A stretch of 44,387 bases of DNA from NCBI GenBank assembly GCA_031253625.1, contig JAIRVZ010000106.1, positions 1 through 44,387 on the forward strand, in the 5' to 3' direction. Under the pieces are notes generated by a model, which was not told the origin of the DNA, ran no database searches, and saw only the letters and a list, made by a program, of their open reading frames with translations. Of the stretch, positions 35,175-42,746 are shown piece by piece. The stretch's first letter is position 1; every line of letters begins with the position of its first letter. A program made the position numbers and the translations under genes. The stretch comes from Dysgonamonadaceae bacterium. Its GTDB lineage: Bacteria > Bacteroidota > Bacteroidia > Bacteroidales > Azobacteroidaceae.

Positions 35175-35187
35175 CCTTCTTAATCTT

Positions 35188-36432
35188 ATGAATCTTATAA
35201 ATCATATTAAAATCATAGTTCAGACGACAAACCGTTTTCCGAAACCCGATTTCGAATCGGGCTATGATTACCCTGAACGTCATTACTTCGTTCCTAACGA
35301 GGCTTTTTGGTCGTATATAGATATTGCGATGCTCGTGTTGCTAATGAGTTTTGTCGCTTGGGCAGTCATTAGAAAACAGGTTCGGTGGCCTGTTATCCTG
35401 ACTTCAATAATTTCGGTTGCTTATTTCGGATTTTTCAGACACGGCTGTGTTTGTAGCATCGGTGCGGTGCAGAATGTAGCGTTGGCTTTAGCGAGCGATT
35501 CGTATACAATTCCATTGTTTGTGCTATTGATGTTTATTCTTCCTATCATTTTCACGTTATTTTTCGGAAGAGTATTTTGTGCCGGAGTGTGTCCGTTCGG
35601 AGCATTGCAAGAATTGGTAAATATCAAAAATTATAAGTTATCGAAAACCGTTACAACCATTCTAAGTATTTTCCCTTGGATTTATTTGGGTTTCGCAGTA
35701 CTTTTTGCAGTAACAAACAGCCGCTTTATCATTTGTCGTTTCGATCCTTTTGTCGGGATTTTTCGTTTGGGAGGCGAATTGCCATTGATTCTTTTTGGAG
35801 TAGTACTACTGATTATTTCAGTTTTTACCGGCCGGCCATTTTGTCGTTTCATTTGTCCTTACGGGGCTATCTTGAGCCTTTTTTCAAGGGTTTCATTTTC
35901 GCGAGTGAAAATCACCAAAAAGGGATGTATCAATTGCCAACTTTGCCACAATGCTTGTCCGGTCGATGCGATACGCGCGCCTTATGAAAATAAAGTCAAA
36001 GAAAACCGTTCTGCGGGAGTGAACCGAATTTTACGGTATATTATTTTCTTACCGCTAATGATGATAGCAGGAGCAACCACGATGTATTTGCTGAGCGATA
36101 ATTTCAGTAAAGTAAACAAGGAAGTTCAATTGTATGATAAGGTAAGTGAAAACGAAATTCGGCCGCAAGAAATACAATCGTTGGAATTACAAGCTTTTTA
36201 TGGACAAGGAAGAACCGTTGAAGAACTTAAAACACAAGTTGCCGCAATCAAAAAAGATTTTCGCATATATTCGGGAATAATCGGAGCATTTTTCGGATTG
36301 GTCATTGCGCTGACACTCATTAGTTTATCAACAAAAAGAACTCGAAAATTATACGAAATTGATGGTGCCGATTGTGTCGGTTGCGGAAGATGTTTTAGTT
36401 ATTGCCCACAGAATCAAATAGAACGCGGATAA
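35188..36432 (+). CDS. NapH/NosR-like membrane polyferredoxin
   Basis: 414 residues with about five or six transmembrane helices and several Cys motifs: GCVCSIGAVQ, CAGVCPFGALQEL and CRFICPYGAIL (the C-x3-CP pairs typical of NapH/NosR), a 4Fe-4S motif CINCQLCHNACPVDAI and a final CVGCGRCFSYCPQNQ. It would carry electrons across the membrane to the NapG-like protein. The first 13 residues (MNLINHIKIIVQT) are encoded by a 9-bp repeat array, and the last three plus the stop by the GATGACGCG repeat; the chain ends right after its last cluster. A start at Met1 is therefore uncertain. Confidence 0.85.
   Translation: MNLINHIKIIVQTTNRFPKPDFESGYDYPERHYFVPNEAFWSYIDIAMLVLLMSFVAWAVIRKQVRWPVILTSIISVAYFGFFRHGCVCSIGAVQNVALALASDSYTIPLFVLLMFILPIIFTLFFGRVFCAGVCPFGALQELVNIKNYKLSKTVTTILSIFPWIYLGFAVLFAVTNSRFIICRFDPFVGIFRLGGELPLILFGVVLLIISVFTGRPFCRFICPYGAILSLFSRVSFSRVKITKKGCINCQLCHNACPVDAIRAPYENKVKENRSAGVNRILRYIIFLPLMMIAGATTMYLLSDNFSKVNKEVQLYDKVSENEIRPQEIQSLELQAFYGQGRTVEELKTQVAAIKKDFRIYSGIIGAFFGLVIALTLISLSTKRTRKLYEIDGADCVGCGRCFSYCPQNQIERG
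35191..35225. repeat. 9-bp array of the TTCAGAC family, copy 1
   Basis: Units AATCTTATA, AATCATATT, AAAATCATA, then GTTCAGAC. The inverted counterpart at 38268-38302 differs at one base over 35 nt. One more unit (AATCTTATG) precedes it. Confidence 0.85.
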
Positions 36433-36506
36433 CGCAGATGACGCGGATTTCCACGGATAAAATAAAAAATCTGCGAAAATCTGTGTTATCCGCGTCATCT
36501 GCGTTC
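36421..36506. repeat. Inverted pair of 9-bp arrays (GATGACGCG units), copy 2
   Basis: Begins GAACGCGGATAACGCAGATG and ends CGTCATCTGCGTTC. It supplies Glu-Arg-Gly and the TAA stop of the polyferredoxin gene, and ends 16 nt before the next start. Confidence 0.85.
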
Positions 36507-36522
36507 AAAAAAATAAGAAGAA

Positions 36523-38268
36523 ATGAAAAGAACAATAAGCAGAAATATAGCCATAGTATCGGCAATCTTTATTGTCGCTTTCTCCATTATGCTTATAACC
36601 AATTATTTTCAGGTTAGCAGCACGGATACTATTCAGTCGGAAGTGATTGAAAAACTAAAGCAGGCAAACGAAGAAAACAGCGATAATCCGCAGCTACAGG
36701 AGCAAATCAGAGAATTAGACCTGTTAGCGAGAAAAGCATATTTCACAAACCTCGACAGGCTCAAAGTTGGAGCCGCCATTTTGTTGATTATGGTTATCGT
36801 GTTTGTGATTTCTCTGCGGATTTATTTTGCAAAAAACAAAGACATTCCCGACAAAGACATCGATCCCATCGACGATTGGATAATCAAATCAAAAACAAGA
36901 AAATACATCATTTGGATAGCAGGATGTTTGGCTTTGAGTGGCATTCTCTTTGCTGCACTAACTTCTCCTTACCTAAAAAACAAAACTCAAAAAGCAATTT
37001 CAGAAACAGAAATCGTTACTGATTCCCTAAACTCCTTAGAGCCCTTAGATTCCTTAGACCAAGAAACAGCCACTCCAACCGACACCGCAGCCGCCCCAAT
37101 TGCAACCGACACCATCGAAATCTCAAAAGTAACTCACAACGCTTTTAGAGGAAATAATTCGACCGGCATAAACAACGCAAAAAAGATCCCGACATCTTGG
37201 AATTTATCGTCGGGTAAAAATATCCTATGGAAAGTAAAAGTGCCGCGCAAAGGCTATAATTCTCCGGTAATCAATGGAAATAAAGTTTTCTTTTCCGGAG
37301 CCGACGAAAATGTCAGAGAATTATTTTGCTACGAATTAAATTCGGGCAAGGAATTATGGAAATTAGCAGCTAAAAATATTCCGGGAAGTCGAGTTCCGGC
37401 AACAACGGAAGATACTGGATTGGCTGCTCCAACCGTAGCAATTAACGGCAAACAGGTATGCGCTATTTTTGCCACAGGAGACGTTATTTGTGCCGATATG
37501 GATGGCAAACAACTCTGGGCAAAAAACATCGGTGTTCCCGACAATCATTACGGATACGCATCTTCACTTCTCATTTTCGGAAATTCATTGATTATACAAT
37601 ACGATAATTTAAATGCCAAAAAGGTTATCTCGTTAGATTTGACGACCGGTAATCAACGCTGGGTTAAAGAACGAACGGAAAAGCATCCGGCATGGAGCAG
37701 TCCGATAATTGCATACGTTAACAAAAAGCCACAATTAATTTTGGTCGGCAATCCGGGTATCACCTCTTACAATCCGAATAACGGAGAACAATACTGGCGA
37801 GTGGAAGCCATGTCGGGAGAACCTACTCCAAGTCCTGCCTACGCCAACGGAATCGTTTTCGCAGCAACTGAATATGCAACGATGGTTGCTATCAATGCGG
37901 AAGACGGTTCGGAACTTTGGAGAAACGATGAGTTTATGCCCGAAGTGTCCAGTCCTGTTGCTACAAAAGATTTTGTGTTTGTAGCAACATCCTACGGTGT
38001 AGTCGCCAGTTTCAACGCGCAAACCGGAGAATTAATAAAATCAATGGAAACAAATGTCGAATTTTATTCTTCTCCCATAATCGTTGAAGGAAAAATTTAT
38101 CTGATTTGCACCAAAGGAAAAGTATTTGTATTCTCTGCGAAAGGCGATTTCAGTTTGATGAACTCCTTTGAAACAGGAGAAAAAACATTTGCTACGCCGG
38201 CGTTTACAGACAAAAAGATTGTGATTAGAACTCAAGAGGGTATTTATTGTGTGTCGTCTGAGCTATAG
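36523..38268 (+). CDS. Three-helix membrane protein with PQQ-like beta-propeller
   Basis: 581 residues. Transmembrane helices at about 8-28, 80-100 and 126-147; a linker; then a PQQ-like propeller from about 205 (AFRGNNSTGINNAKKIPTSW) to the end, with blades such as GKELWKLAAKN, GKQLWAKNIGV, GEQYWRVEAMSG, GSELWRNDEFMP. The opening FRGN and PTSW resemble the other propellers of the cluster. The linker contains DSLNSLEPLDSLD, encoded by a 9-bp array in frame. The propeller should face the periplasm. A repeat arm begins at its stop codon. Confidence 0.8.
   Translation: MKRTISRNIAIVSAIFIVAFSIMLITNYFQVSSTDTIQSEVIEKLKQANEENSDNPQLQEQIRELDLLARKAYFTNLDRLKVGAAILLIMVIVFVISLRIYFAKNKDIPDKDIDPIDDWIIKSKTRKYIIWIAGCLALSGILFAALTSPYLKNKTQKAISETEIVTDSLNSLEPLDSLDQETATPTDTAAAPIATDTIEISKVTHNAFRGNNSTGINNAKKIPTSWNLSSGKNILWKVKVPRKGYNSPVINGNKVFFSGADENVRELFCYELNSGKELWKLAAKNIPGSRVPATTEDTGLAAPTVAINGKQVCAIFATGDVICADMDGKQLWAKNIGVPDNHYGYASSLLIFGNSLIIQYDNLNAKKVISLDLTTGNQRWVKERTEKHPAWSSPIIAYVNKKPQLILVGNPGITSYNPNNGEQYWRVEAMSGEPTPSPAYANGIVFAATEYATMVAINAEDGSELWRNDEFMPEVSSPVATKDFVFVATSYGVVASFNAQTGELIKSMETNVEFYSSPIIVEGKIYLICTKGKVFVFSAKGDFSLMNSFETGEKTFATPAFTDKKIVIRTQEGIYCVSSEL
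37021..37056. repeat. 9-bp array coding a linker
   Basis: Four units: GATTCCCTA, AACTCCTTA, GAGCCCTTA, GATTCCTTA. Since 9 is three codons, they encode a three-residue repeat (D/N/E-S/P-L). The unit type is the one around 20996-21574 and in the signal peptide at 145-225. Confidence 0.75.
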
Positions 38269-38302
38269 TCTGAACCATGATTTTAATATGATTTATAAGA
38301 TT
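38268..38302. repeat. 9-bp array of the TTCAGAC family, copy 2 (inverted)
   Basis: Starts GTCTGAACCATGATTTTA, the inverse of 35191-35225 with one mismatch. It begins on the last base of the propeller gene's stop and fills most of the 48-nt gap to the DUF3788 gene. Confidence 0.85.
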
Positions 38303-38316
38303 AATAGGATTGAAAT

Positions 38317-38730
38317 ATGGAAACACAATTATTAAGAAAACAGGAAATTTTCCCATCAAAGGAAGTTTTGAAAGATGTGCTTGGCGATGTCTACGCAGTG
38401 TTTGAAACATTAGAAACACAAGTTACACAAGATGAATTTGCTTTAACATTCGATTGGCATTATTATAATGATGGTAAATCGTGGTTGTGTAAAGTCTGTC
38501 ATAAGAAAAAAACGGTCTTTTGGTTATCGGTTTGGGATGGATTTTTTCAAACAGGTTTTTTCTTTTTGGAGAGACATTTAGAAGGAATTGCTGCATTAGA
38601 AATCGACGAAAATAGTTTCGTAATGGAAAAAAATGTGGGCAAATTTATTCCGCTGATTTTCAGGATTAAAAGTGAAAAACAAATCCTCGGTTTGTTGAAA
38701 ATGGTTGAATTTAAAAAGAAAGCGAAATAA
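38317..38730 (+). CDS. DUF3788-like small protein
   Basis: 137 residues, cytosolic, no cofactor motif. The aromatic pattern (FALTFDWHYYNDGKSWLCKVC, then KKTVFWLSVWDGFFQTGFFF) recalls DUF3788, a family of unknown function found in Bacteroidetes and clostridia. It is 4 nt upstream of the HXXEE gene and so lies in the middle of the redox cluster, though nothing in it indicates an electron-transfer role. Confidence 0.65.
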   Translation: METQLLRKQEIFPSKEVLKDVLGDVYAVFETLETQVTQDEFALTFDWHYYNDGKSWLCKVCHKKKTVFWLSVWDGFFQTGFFFLERHLEGIAALEIDENSFVMEKNVGKFIPLIFRIKSEKQILGLLKMVEFKKKAK

Positions 38731-38734
38731 AATT

Positions 38735-39217
38735 ATGGATAACCTACCATTTTGGATATTGACAGTAGCATACACAGGGCACATATTAGAAGAATATGTA
38801 TTTGATTGGCGCAAATGGGCACAAGAAACATCAGGATTAAAACTCGAATGGACTGAGTTTTTTATTGCAAACTTTGCAGTTATTGTTTTAGGAATTGCTT
38901 GTTCGGTTGTAGGTTTTGATTGCCCTGTTTTCTCATATCTGTTCGTTGGCTTGGCTGCGACAAATGCAATATTTGCACATATTTGCACAACAATTGTCAA
39001 AAGAAGATTTTCACCGGGATTAATCACTTCGATTTTTTTATTTATCCCTATTTGTACATGGGCTTACATCGTTGCCGGAGAAAAAGGAATATTGACCTTT
39101 CCGTTTATCCTGATTACTCTTGGAGGTGGATTACTAATCATGTTATTTCCTATATTTTTGCAGTTTATTAAAAACAAGACAAATCTAATAGAAAAAAAGA
39201 ATATAAATGACCTGTAA
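38735..39217 (+). CDS. HXXEE-domain membrane protein
   Basis: 160 residues with about four or five transmembrane helices and the family signature H-x-x-E-E in TGHILEEYVFDWRKW (residues 15-19). HXXEE proteins are of unknown function; the His and Glu pair suggests metal binding or an enzyme active site in the membrane. The gene overlaps the NuoE-NuoF fusion by 11 nt, so the two are probably translationally coupled. Confidence 0.75.
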   Translation: MDNLPFWILTVAYTGHILEEYVFDWRKWAQETSGLKLEWTEFFIANFAVIVLGIACSVVGFDCPVFSYLFVGLAATNAIFAHICTTIVKRRFSPGLITSIFLFIPICTWAYIVAGEKGILTFPFILITLGGGLLIMLFPIFLQFIKNKTNLIEKKNINDL

Positions 39218-41681
39218 CTGCAACAATAGTAATCCTCACAATAATGTCGACTTTATTGCTGAAACAGACGTTATTATAAATCAAATCGGAACATCCCGAA
39301 GTGATATTATCCCTTTGTTGCAAGCCATACAAAATGAGTTCGGTTATCTGCCACACGTAGCTATCGAACGTGTTTACGAAAAAACAGAAATCGACCGAGC
39401 GCAACTGATCAGTGTTTCTACATTTTATTCACAATTCAAACATGTTCCTTTGGGAAAGCATATCATAAAAGTTTGTACTGGTTCGGCCTGCCATATCAAA
39501 GGTGCAAGTAACGTTTACGATGCTTTTATTCGTGAATTGAAAATCAGCGAAGGAGAAACAACTACTGAAGATAAGTTGTTTTCCATCGAAAAAATTGCCT
39601 GCTTGGGATGTTGCACTTTGGCTCCGGTTGTACAGATTGATGAGAAAATTTACGGTCATGTTCAACCCGGAAAAATCAGCGAAGTCGTTGAAGATTTTTT
39701 TGCTCTTGCCGAAGAAAAAGAGAAAGAAGATTTGAAAAATGAACGAAAACGTTTGACCGGAGAAGTTCGTTTGGGATTGGGTTCTTGTTGTGTTGCAAGC
39801 GGTTCGGGCGATATTTATAAAGAATTGTTGCAAGCCTCCCGTCAACTGGGGATCGAAATTCATATCAAACCGGTAGGATGTGTCGGCGTTTGTAGTAAAG
39901 TGCCTTTGATTGATGTTGTCCAATCCGATGGTTCGGTGGTGCGATACCCGAATGTGAAAGCAGCTGAAATAAAAGAGATTTTGCATCATCATTTCAAACC
40001 TGCCACGTATTTTAAACGCTTAAAAAACAGTTTGCTGGGGCATTTGGATATGTATCATACCGATACAACTTGGGATAACGTGGTTTGGAAATCGGAAAAT
40101 GAACGTACCGACACCATAAACAACTTTCTTTCCAATCAATTACACATCTCTACCGAAGGATACGGAAATCTAACGCCCTTAAATATTGACGAATATTGTG
40201 TATACGGTGGTTTCGATGCTTTGAAAAAAGTATTAGAAGAAGAAAGAACGCAGATGACGCGGATAACGCAGATTTACGCAGATAATAATTTTAAAAATCC
40301 GCGACAATCCGCGTTATCCGTGTCATCTGCGTTCAAAAAGAAAATCATTGAATCTGTTTTGAGTAGCGGAATACGTGGAAGAGGTGGAGGCGGTTTCTCC
40401 ACCGGAAGAAAGTGGGAGATTATTTCAAAAATAGAAAGCCCGGTTAAATACGTCATTTGCAATGGAGACGAGGGCGACCCGGGTGCATTTATGGACCGGA
40501 TGTTGCTGGAATCTTATCCGTTTCGGGTAATCGAAGGAATGTTGATTGCTGCTTATGCAGTCGGAGCCTCCGAAGGTATTTTTTACATCCGTGCCGAATA
40601 TCCCTTGGCCGTTACACGCATTCGTGCTGCCATAGAAATATGCAAAGAACGTAAACTAATCGGTGAAAATATCCTCGATAGCGGATTTTCTTTTAATGTT
40701 GAGGTTTACGAAGGAGCCGGCGCATTTGTCTGTGGAGAAGAAACTGCGTTGATAGCCTCAATCGAAGGGAGTAGGGGATTTCCCAAGCAACGCCCTCCTT
40801 ATCCTGCCGAAAAAGGATTGAATGGATTTCCGACGTTGGTTAACAATGTGGAGACGTTGAGTCAAATTCCTTTTATCATTAGAAATGGTGCCGAAAGCTA
40901 TGCACAAATAGGAACCCTTAATAGCAAAGGTACCAAAGTTTTTGCCCTTGCCGGAAAAGTCAAACACGGTGGTTTGATAGAAGTACCGATGGGTATAACA
41001 TTAAATCATATCGTTGAAAAAATCGGCGGAGGAGTGGAAGGAAATGCCAAACTCAAAGCCGTTCAGGTAGGAGGTCCTTCCGGAGGGTGTATTCCTGCAG
41101 AGTTGTGCGATGTTCCGGTCGATTTCGATGCTTTCAACCGCATGGGCGCCATGATGGGTTCCGGTGGATTGGTCGTGCTGAACGAAAAAGACTGTATGGT
41201 CGATGTGGCGCGTTATTTCCTTAATTTTTCCTGCGAGCAATCATGCGGAAAATGTACATTCTGTCGTGTCGGCATCAGAAGAATGCTCGATATATTGGAT
41301 AAAATAACATCGGGCAAAGCCGAACCGGCCGACATCGACAAATTAGAACAATTGGCTTTGAACATCAAAAAAGCCTCTTTGTGCGGACTTGGAAAAACCG
41401 CTCCCAATCCGGTGCTAACTACCATTAAATATTTCCGTAAAGAATACGAAGAACATATCAACGGAATTTGTCATACCGGTGTTTGCAAAGCGATGGTAAA
41501 ATATGTCATCAACGACAGTTGCACAGGATGTACCAAGTGTGCCAAAGTTTGTCCGGAAGATGCTATTCCTTACACGCCTTATCAAATTCACATGATTGAT
41601 GTCGAAAAATGTGTACAATGCGGGTTGTGCATTGACGAATGTAGTTTTGATGCTATTCGGAAGGTCCCATTGAACAATTAA
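39207..41681 (+). CDS. NuoE-NuoF (HydC-HydB-like) fusion, NADH-oxidising iron-sulfur flavoprotein
   Basis: 824 residues. Order: NuoE-like 2Fe-2S domain (about 10-165; VCTGSACHIKGA, then ACLGCCTLAP), a thioredoxin-like 2Fe-2S domain (SCCVASGSGDIY, then GCVGVCSKVP), the NuoF core (NADH/FMN: RGRGGGGFSTGRKWE, then NGDEGDPGAFMDR), SLBB, the 4Fe-4S helix domain (CEQSCGKCTFC with a later Cys in SLCGLGK), and a C-terminal two-cluster ferredoxin (CTGCTKCAKVCP, then CVQCGLCIDEC). It should oxidise NAD(P)H or reduce it with ferredoxin, as in bifurcating HydBC. About 30 residues (347-376) before the GRGGGG loop come from an in-frame repeat. Confidence 0.9.
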   Translation: MTCNCNNSNPHNNVDFIAETDVIINQIGTSRSDIIPLLQAIQNEFGYLPHVAIERVYEKTEIDRAQLISVSTFYSQFKHVPLGKHIIKVCTGSACHIKGASNVYDAFIRELKISEGETTTEDKLFSIEKIACLGCCTLAPVVQIDEKIYGHVQPGKISEVVEDFFALAEEKEKEDLKNERKRLTGEVRLGLGSCCVASGSGDIYKELLQASRQLGIEIHIKPVGCVGVCSKVPLIDVVQSDGSVVRYPNVKAAEIKEILHHHFKPATYFKRLKNSLLGHLDMYHTDTTWDNVVWKSENERTDTINNFLSNQLHISTEGYGNLTPLNIDEYCVYGGFDALKKVLEEERTQMTRITQIYADNNFKNPRQSALSVSSAFKKKIIESVLSSGIRGRGGGGFSTGRKWEIISKIESPVKYVICNGDEGDPGAFMDRMLLESYPFRVIEGMLIAAYAVGASEGIFYIRAEYPLAVTRIRAAIEICKERKLIGENILDSGFSFNVEVYEGAGAFVCGEETALIASIEGSRGFPKQRPPYPAEKGLNGFPTLVNNVETLSQIPFIIRNGAESYAQIGTLNSKGTKVFALAGKVKHGGLIEVPMGITLNHIVEKIGGGVEGNAKLKAVQVGGPSGGCIPAELCDVPVDFDAFNRMGAMMGSGGLVVLNEKDCMVDVARYFLNFSCEQSCGKCTFCRVGIRRMLDILDKITSGKAEPADIDKLEQLALNIKKASLCGLGKTAPNPVLTTIKYFRKEYEEHINGICHTGVCKAMVKYVINDSCTGCTKCAKVCPEDAIPYTPYQIHMIDVEKCVQCGLCIDECSFDAIRKVPLNN
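40246..40334. repeat. Inverted pair of 9-bp arrays (GATGACGCG units), copy 3, inside the nuoF-like gene
   Basis: Begins GAACGCAGATGACGCGGATA and ends TGTCATCTGCGTTC, matching the intergenic copies at 33523 and 36421. The frame stays open and reads ERTQMTRITQIYADNN... to SVSSAF. Confidence 0.9.
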
Positions 41682-41709
41682 TAAAAAATAATCCTTAAAG
41701 ATTTTTGTT

Positions 41710-41717
41710 TATCTTTG
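41710..41717 (+). promoter_or_regulatory. -7 box of the small NuoG-like gene (TATCTTTG)
   Basis: TATCTTTG ends 7 nt before the ATG at 41725, so transcription should begin very close to the start codon. Confidence 0.55.
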
Positions 41718-41724
41718 CTCTCGT

Positions 41725-42327
41725 ATGAAAATCAAAATAAACAACAAAGAAATAGAGGTTTTCGTAGGCGAAAAACTAATAGAAGTTGCGCATTCCCATG
41801 GAATTGAAATACCGGCACTATGTTATGCTCCCGGCTATCAACATCAGGCATCTTGTATGGTTTGTGTAGTGAAAAATTTGACTACCAATCAAATAATTCC
41901 TTCATGTACTACTTTGGTAACCGAAGGAATGGAAATCGATACGGAAAGTGAGGAAGTAAAACGGTTACGAACAATGTCGCTCGAATTATTGTTGAGCGAT
42001 CATATTGCTGTGTGTCGCCCACCGTGCAATCCGAAAAAATGTAAGCTGCAAAAATATGCTGTCGCTTATCATGCCAAATGGAATAGATACTTGCGTTATT
42101 CGGCAATAAAAGCAACGCATCCTCAACATATAAAAGGTAATTTTTGGTTTGATGTTACCAAATGTATTCGCTGTGGCTTGTGCGTGTATAACAGCAAAGA
42201 TGGCTTTACATTCAAAGACAGAGGATTCGGAATGCAGGTTGTATTGCCCACTGAAAGTGTAATTAATGTGGATGAGTTTTTGTGTGAAATATGCCCGACA
42301 CAGGCGTTGTATTTGTCTGAATTATGA
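41725..42327 (+). CDS. NuoG/HoxU-like small iron-sulfur protein
   Basis: 200 residues. An N-terminal 2Fe-2S ferredoxin fold (CYAPGYQHQASCMVC with a later Cys in PSCTT) is followed by a His/Cys cluster motif (HIAVCRPPCNPKKC, about 91-104) and further cysteines (CIRCGLC, then CEICP). This is the layout of HoxU or the NuoG N-terminus, without the catalytic part of NuoG or HydA. The His motif spacing, H-x3-C-x3-C-x4-C, differs from the usual H-x3-C-x2-C-x5-C. It is the likely electron partner of the NuoE-NuoF fusion. Its last codons and TGA stop lie in a repeat arm. Confidence 0.85.
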   Translation: MKIKINNKEIEVFVGEKLIEVAHSHGIEIPALCYAPGYQHQASCMVCVVKNLTTNQIIPSCTTLVTEGMEIDTESEEVKRLRTMSLELLLSDHIAVCRPPCNPKKCKLQKYAVAYHAKWNRYLRYSAIKATHPQHIKGNFWFDVTKCIRCGLCVYNSKDGFTFKDRGFGMQVVLPTESVINVDEFLCEICPTQALYLSEL

Positions 42328-42330
42328 TTT
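42315..42330. repeat. Left inverted arm of the GxxExxY cassette
   Basis: GTCTGAATTATGATTT; the TGA at 42325-42327 is the stop of the upstream gene. It matches the inverse of the right arm (42719-42746) at 14 of 16 positions from the tip and is related to 38268-38302. Confidence 0.7.
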
Positions 42331-42336
42331 ATTGCT

Positions 42337-42717
42337 ATGACAAAGGAAGAACAGGATAAAATAGTAATTGAAGTAGCCCAATGTGCGAGGGAAGTTTATG
42401 ACGCTTTAGGACATGGATTTCAGGAAACTGTTTACAAACGGGCATTGTCTACAGAAATGATGTTACGAGGTATTGAACATCAGCGTGAATTTAGAGTGCC
42501 ATTATTTTATAAATGTGTTGATGTTGGACAAAAGCGAGTAGATTTTTTAGTTGAGGGTAAAATACCGGTTGAAGTAACAGCATTTGTCAATTTAGCAGAT
42601 GTGCATTTAGAACAAGCCCTAAGATACATGAAAGCATACAACTTCGGAATAGGATTGTTAATCAATTTTGGTGCCGAAGGTTTGAAAATTAGAAAAATAT
42701 TAACTAAAAATACATAA
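42337..42717 (+). CDS. GxxExxY protein (PDDEXK-like)
   Basis: 126 residues, the standard length. The name motif is present in LGHGFQETVYKRAL (G-F-Q-E-T-V-Y), followed by RVDFLVEGKIPVEV and GIGLLINFGAEGLKIRKI. The family is assigned to a PDDEXK nuclease-like fold, role unknown. The catalytic pair that is normally E-x-K (as in VELKA) reads E-V-T here, so the Lys is missing and nuclease activity is doubtful. The gene sits tightly between two redox genes and is bracketed by inverted repeat arms. Confidence 0.88.
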   Translation: MTKEEQDKIVIEVAQCAREVYDALGHGFQETVYKRALSTEMMLRGIEHQREFRVPLFYKCVDVGQKRVDFLVEGKIPVEVTAFVNLADVHLEQALRYMKAYNFGIGLLINFGAEGLKIRKILTKNT

Positions 42718-42718
42718 G

Positions 42719-42746
42719 ACTTAATTATGAAAATCTTAGTTCAGAC
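42719..42746. repeat. Right inverted arm of the GxxExxY cassette
   Basis: ACTTAATTATGAAAATCTTA followed by GTTCAGAC. It contains the ATG (42727) and first codons (MKILVQT) of the downstream lipoprotein gene. Confidence 0.7.

Noticed and set aside
39207-42327. An electron-bifurcating FeFe hydrogenase operon
   Set aside because: NuoE-NuoF and HoxU-like parts are present, but no H-cluster motifs and no maturation genes occur in the window.
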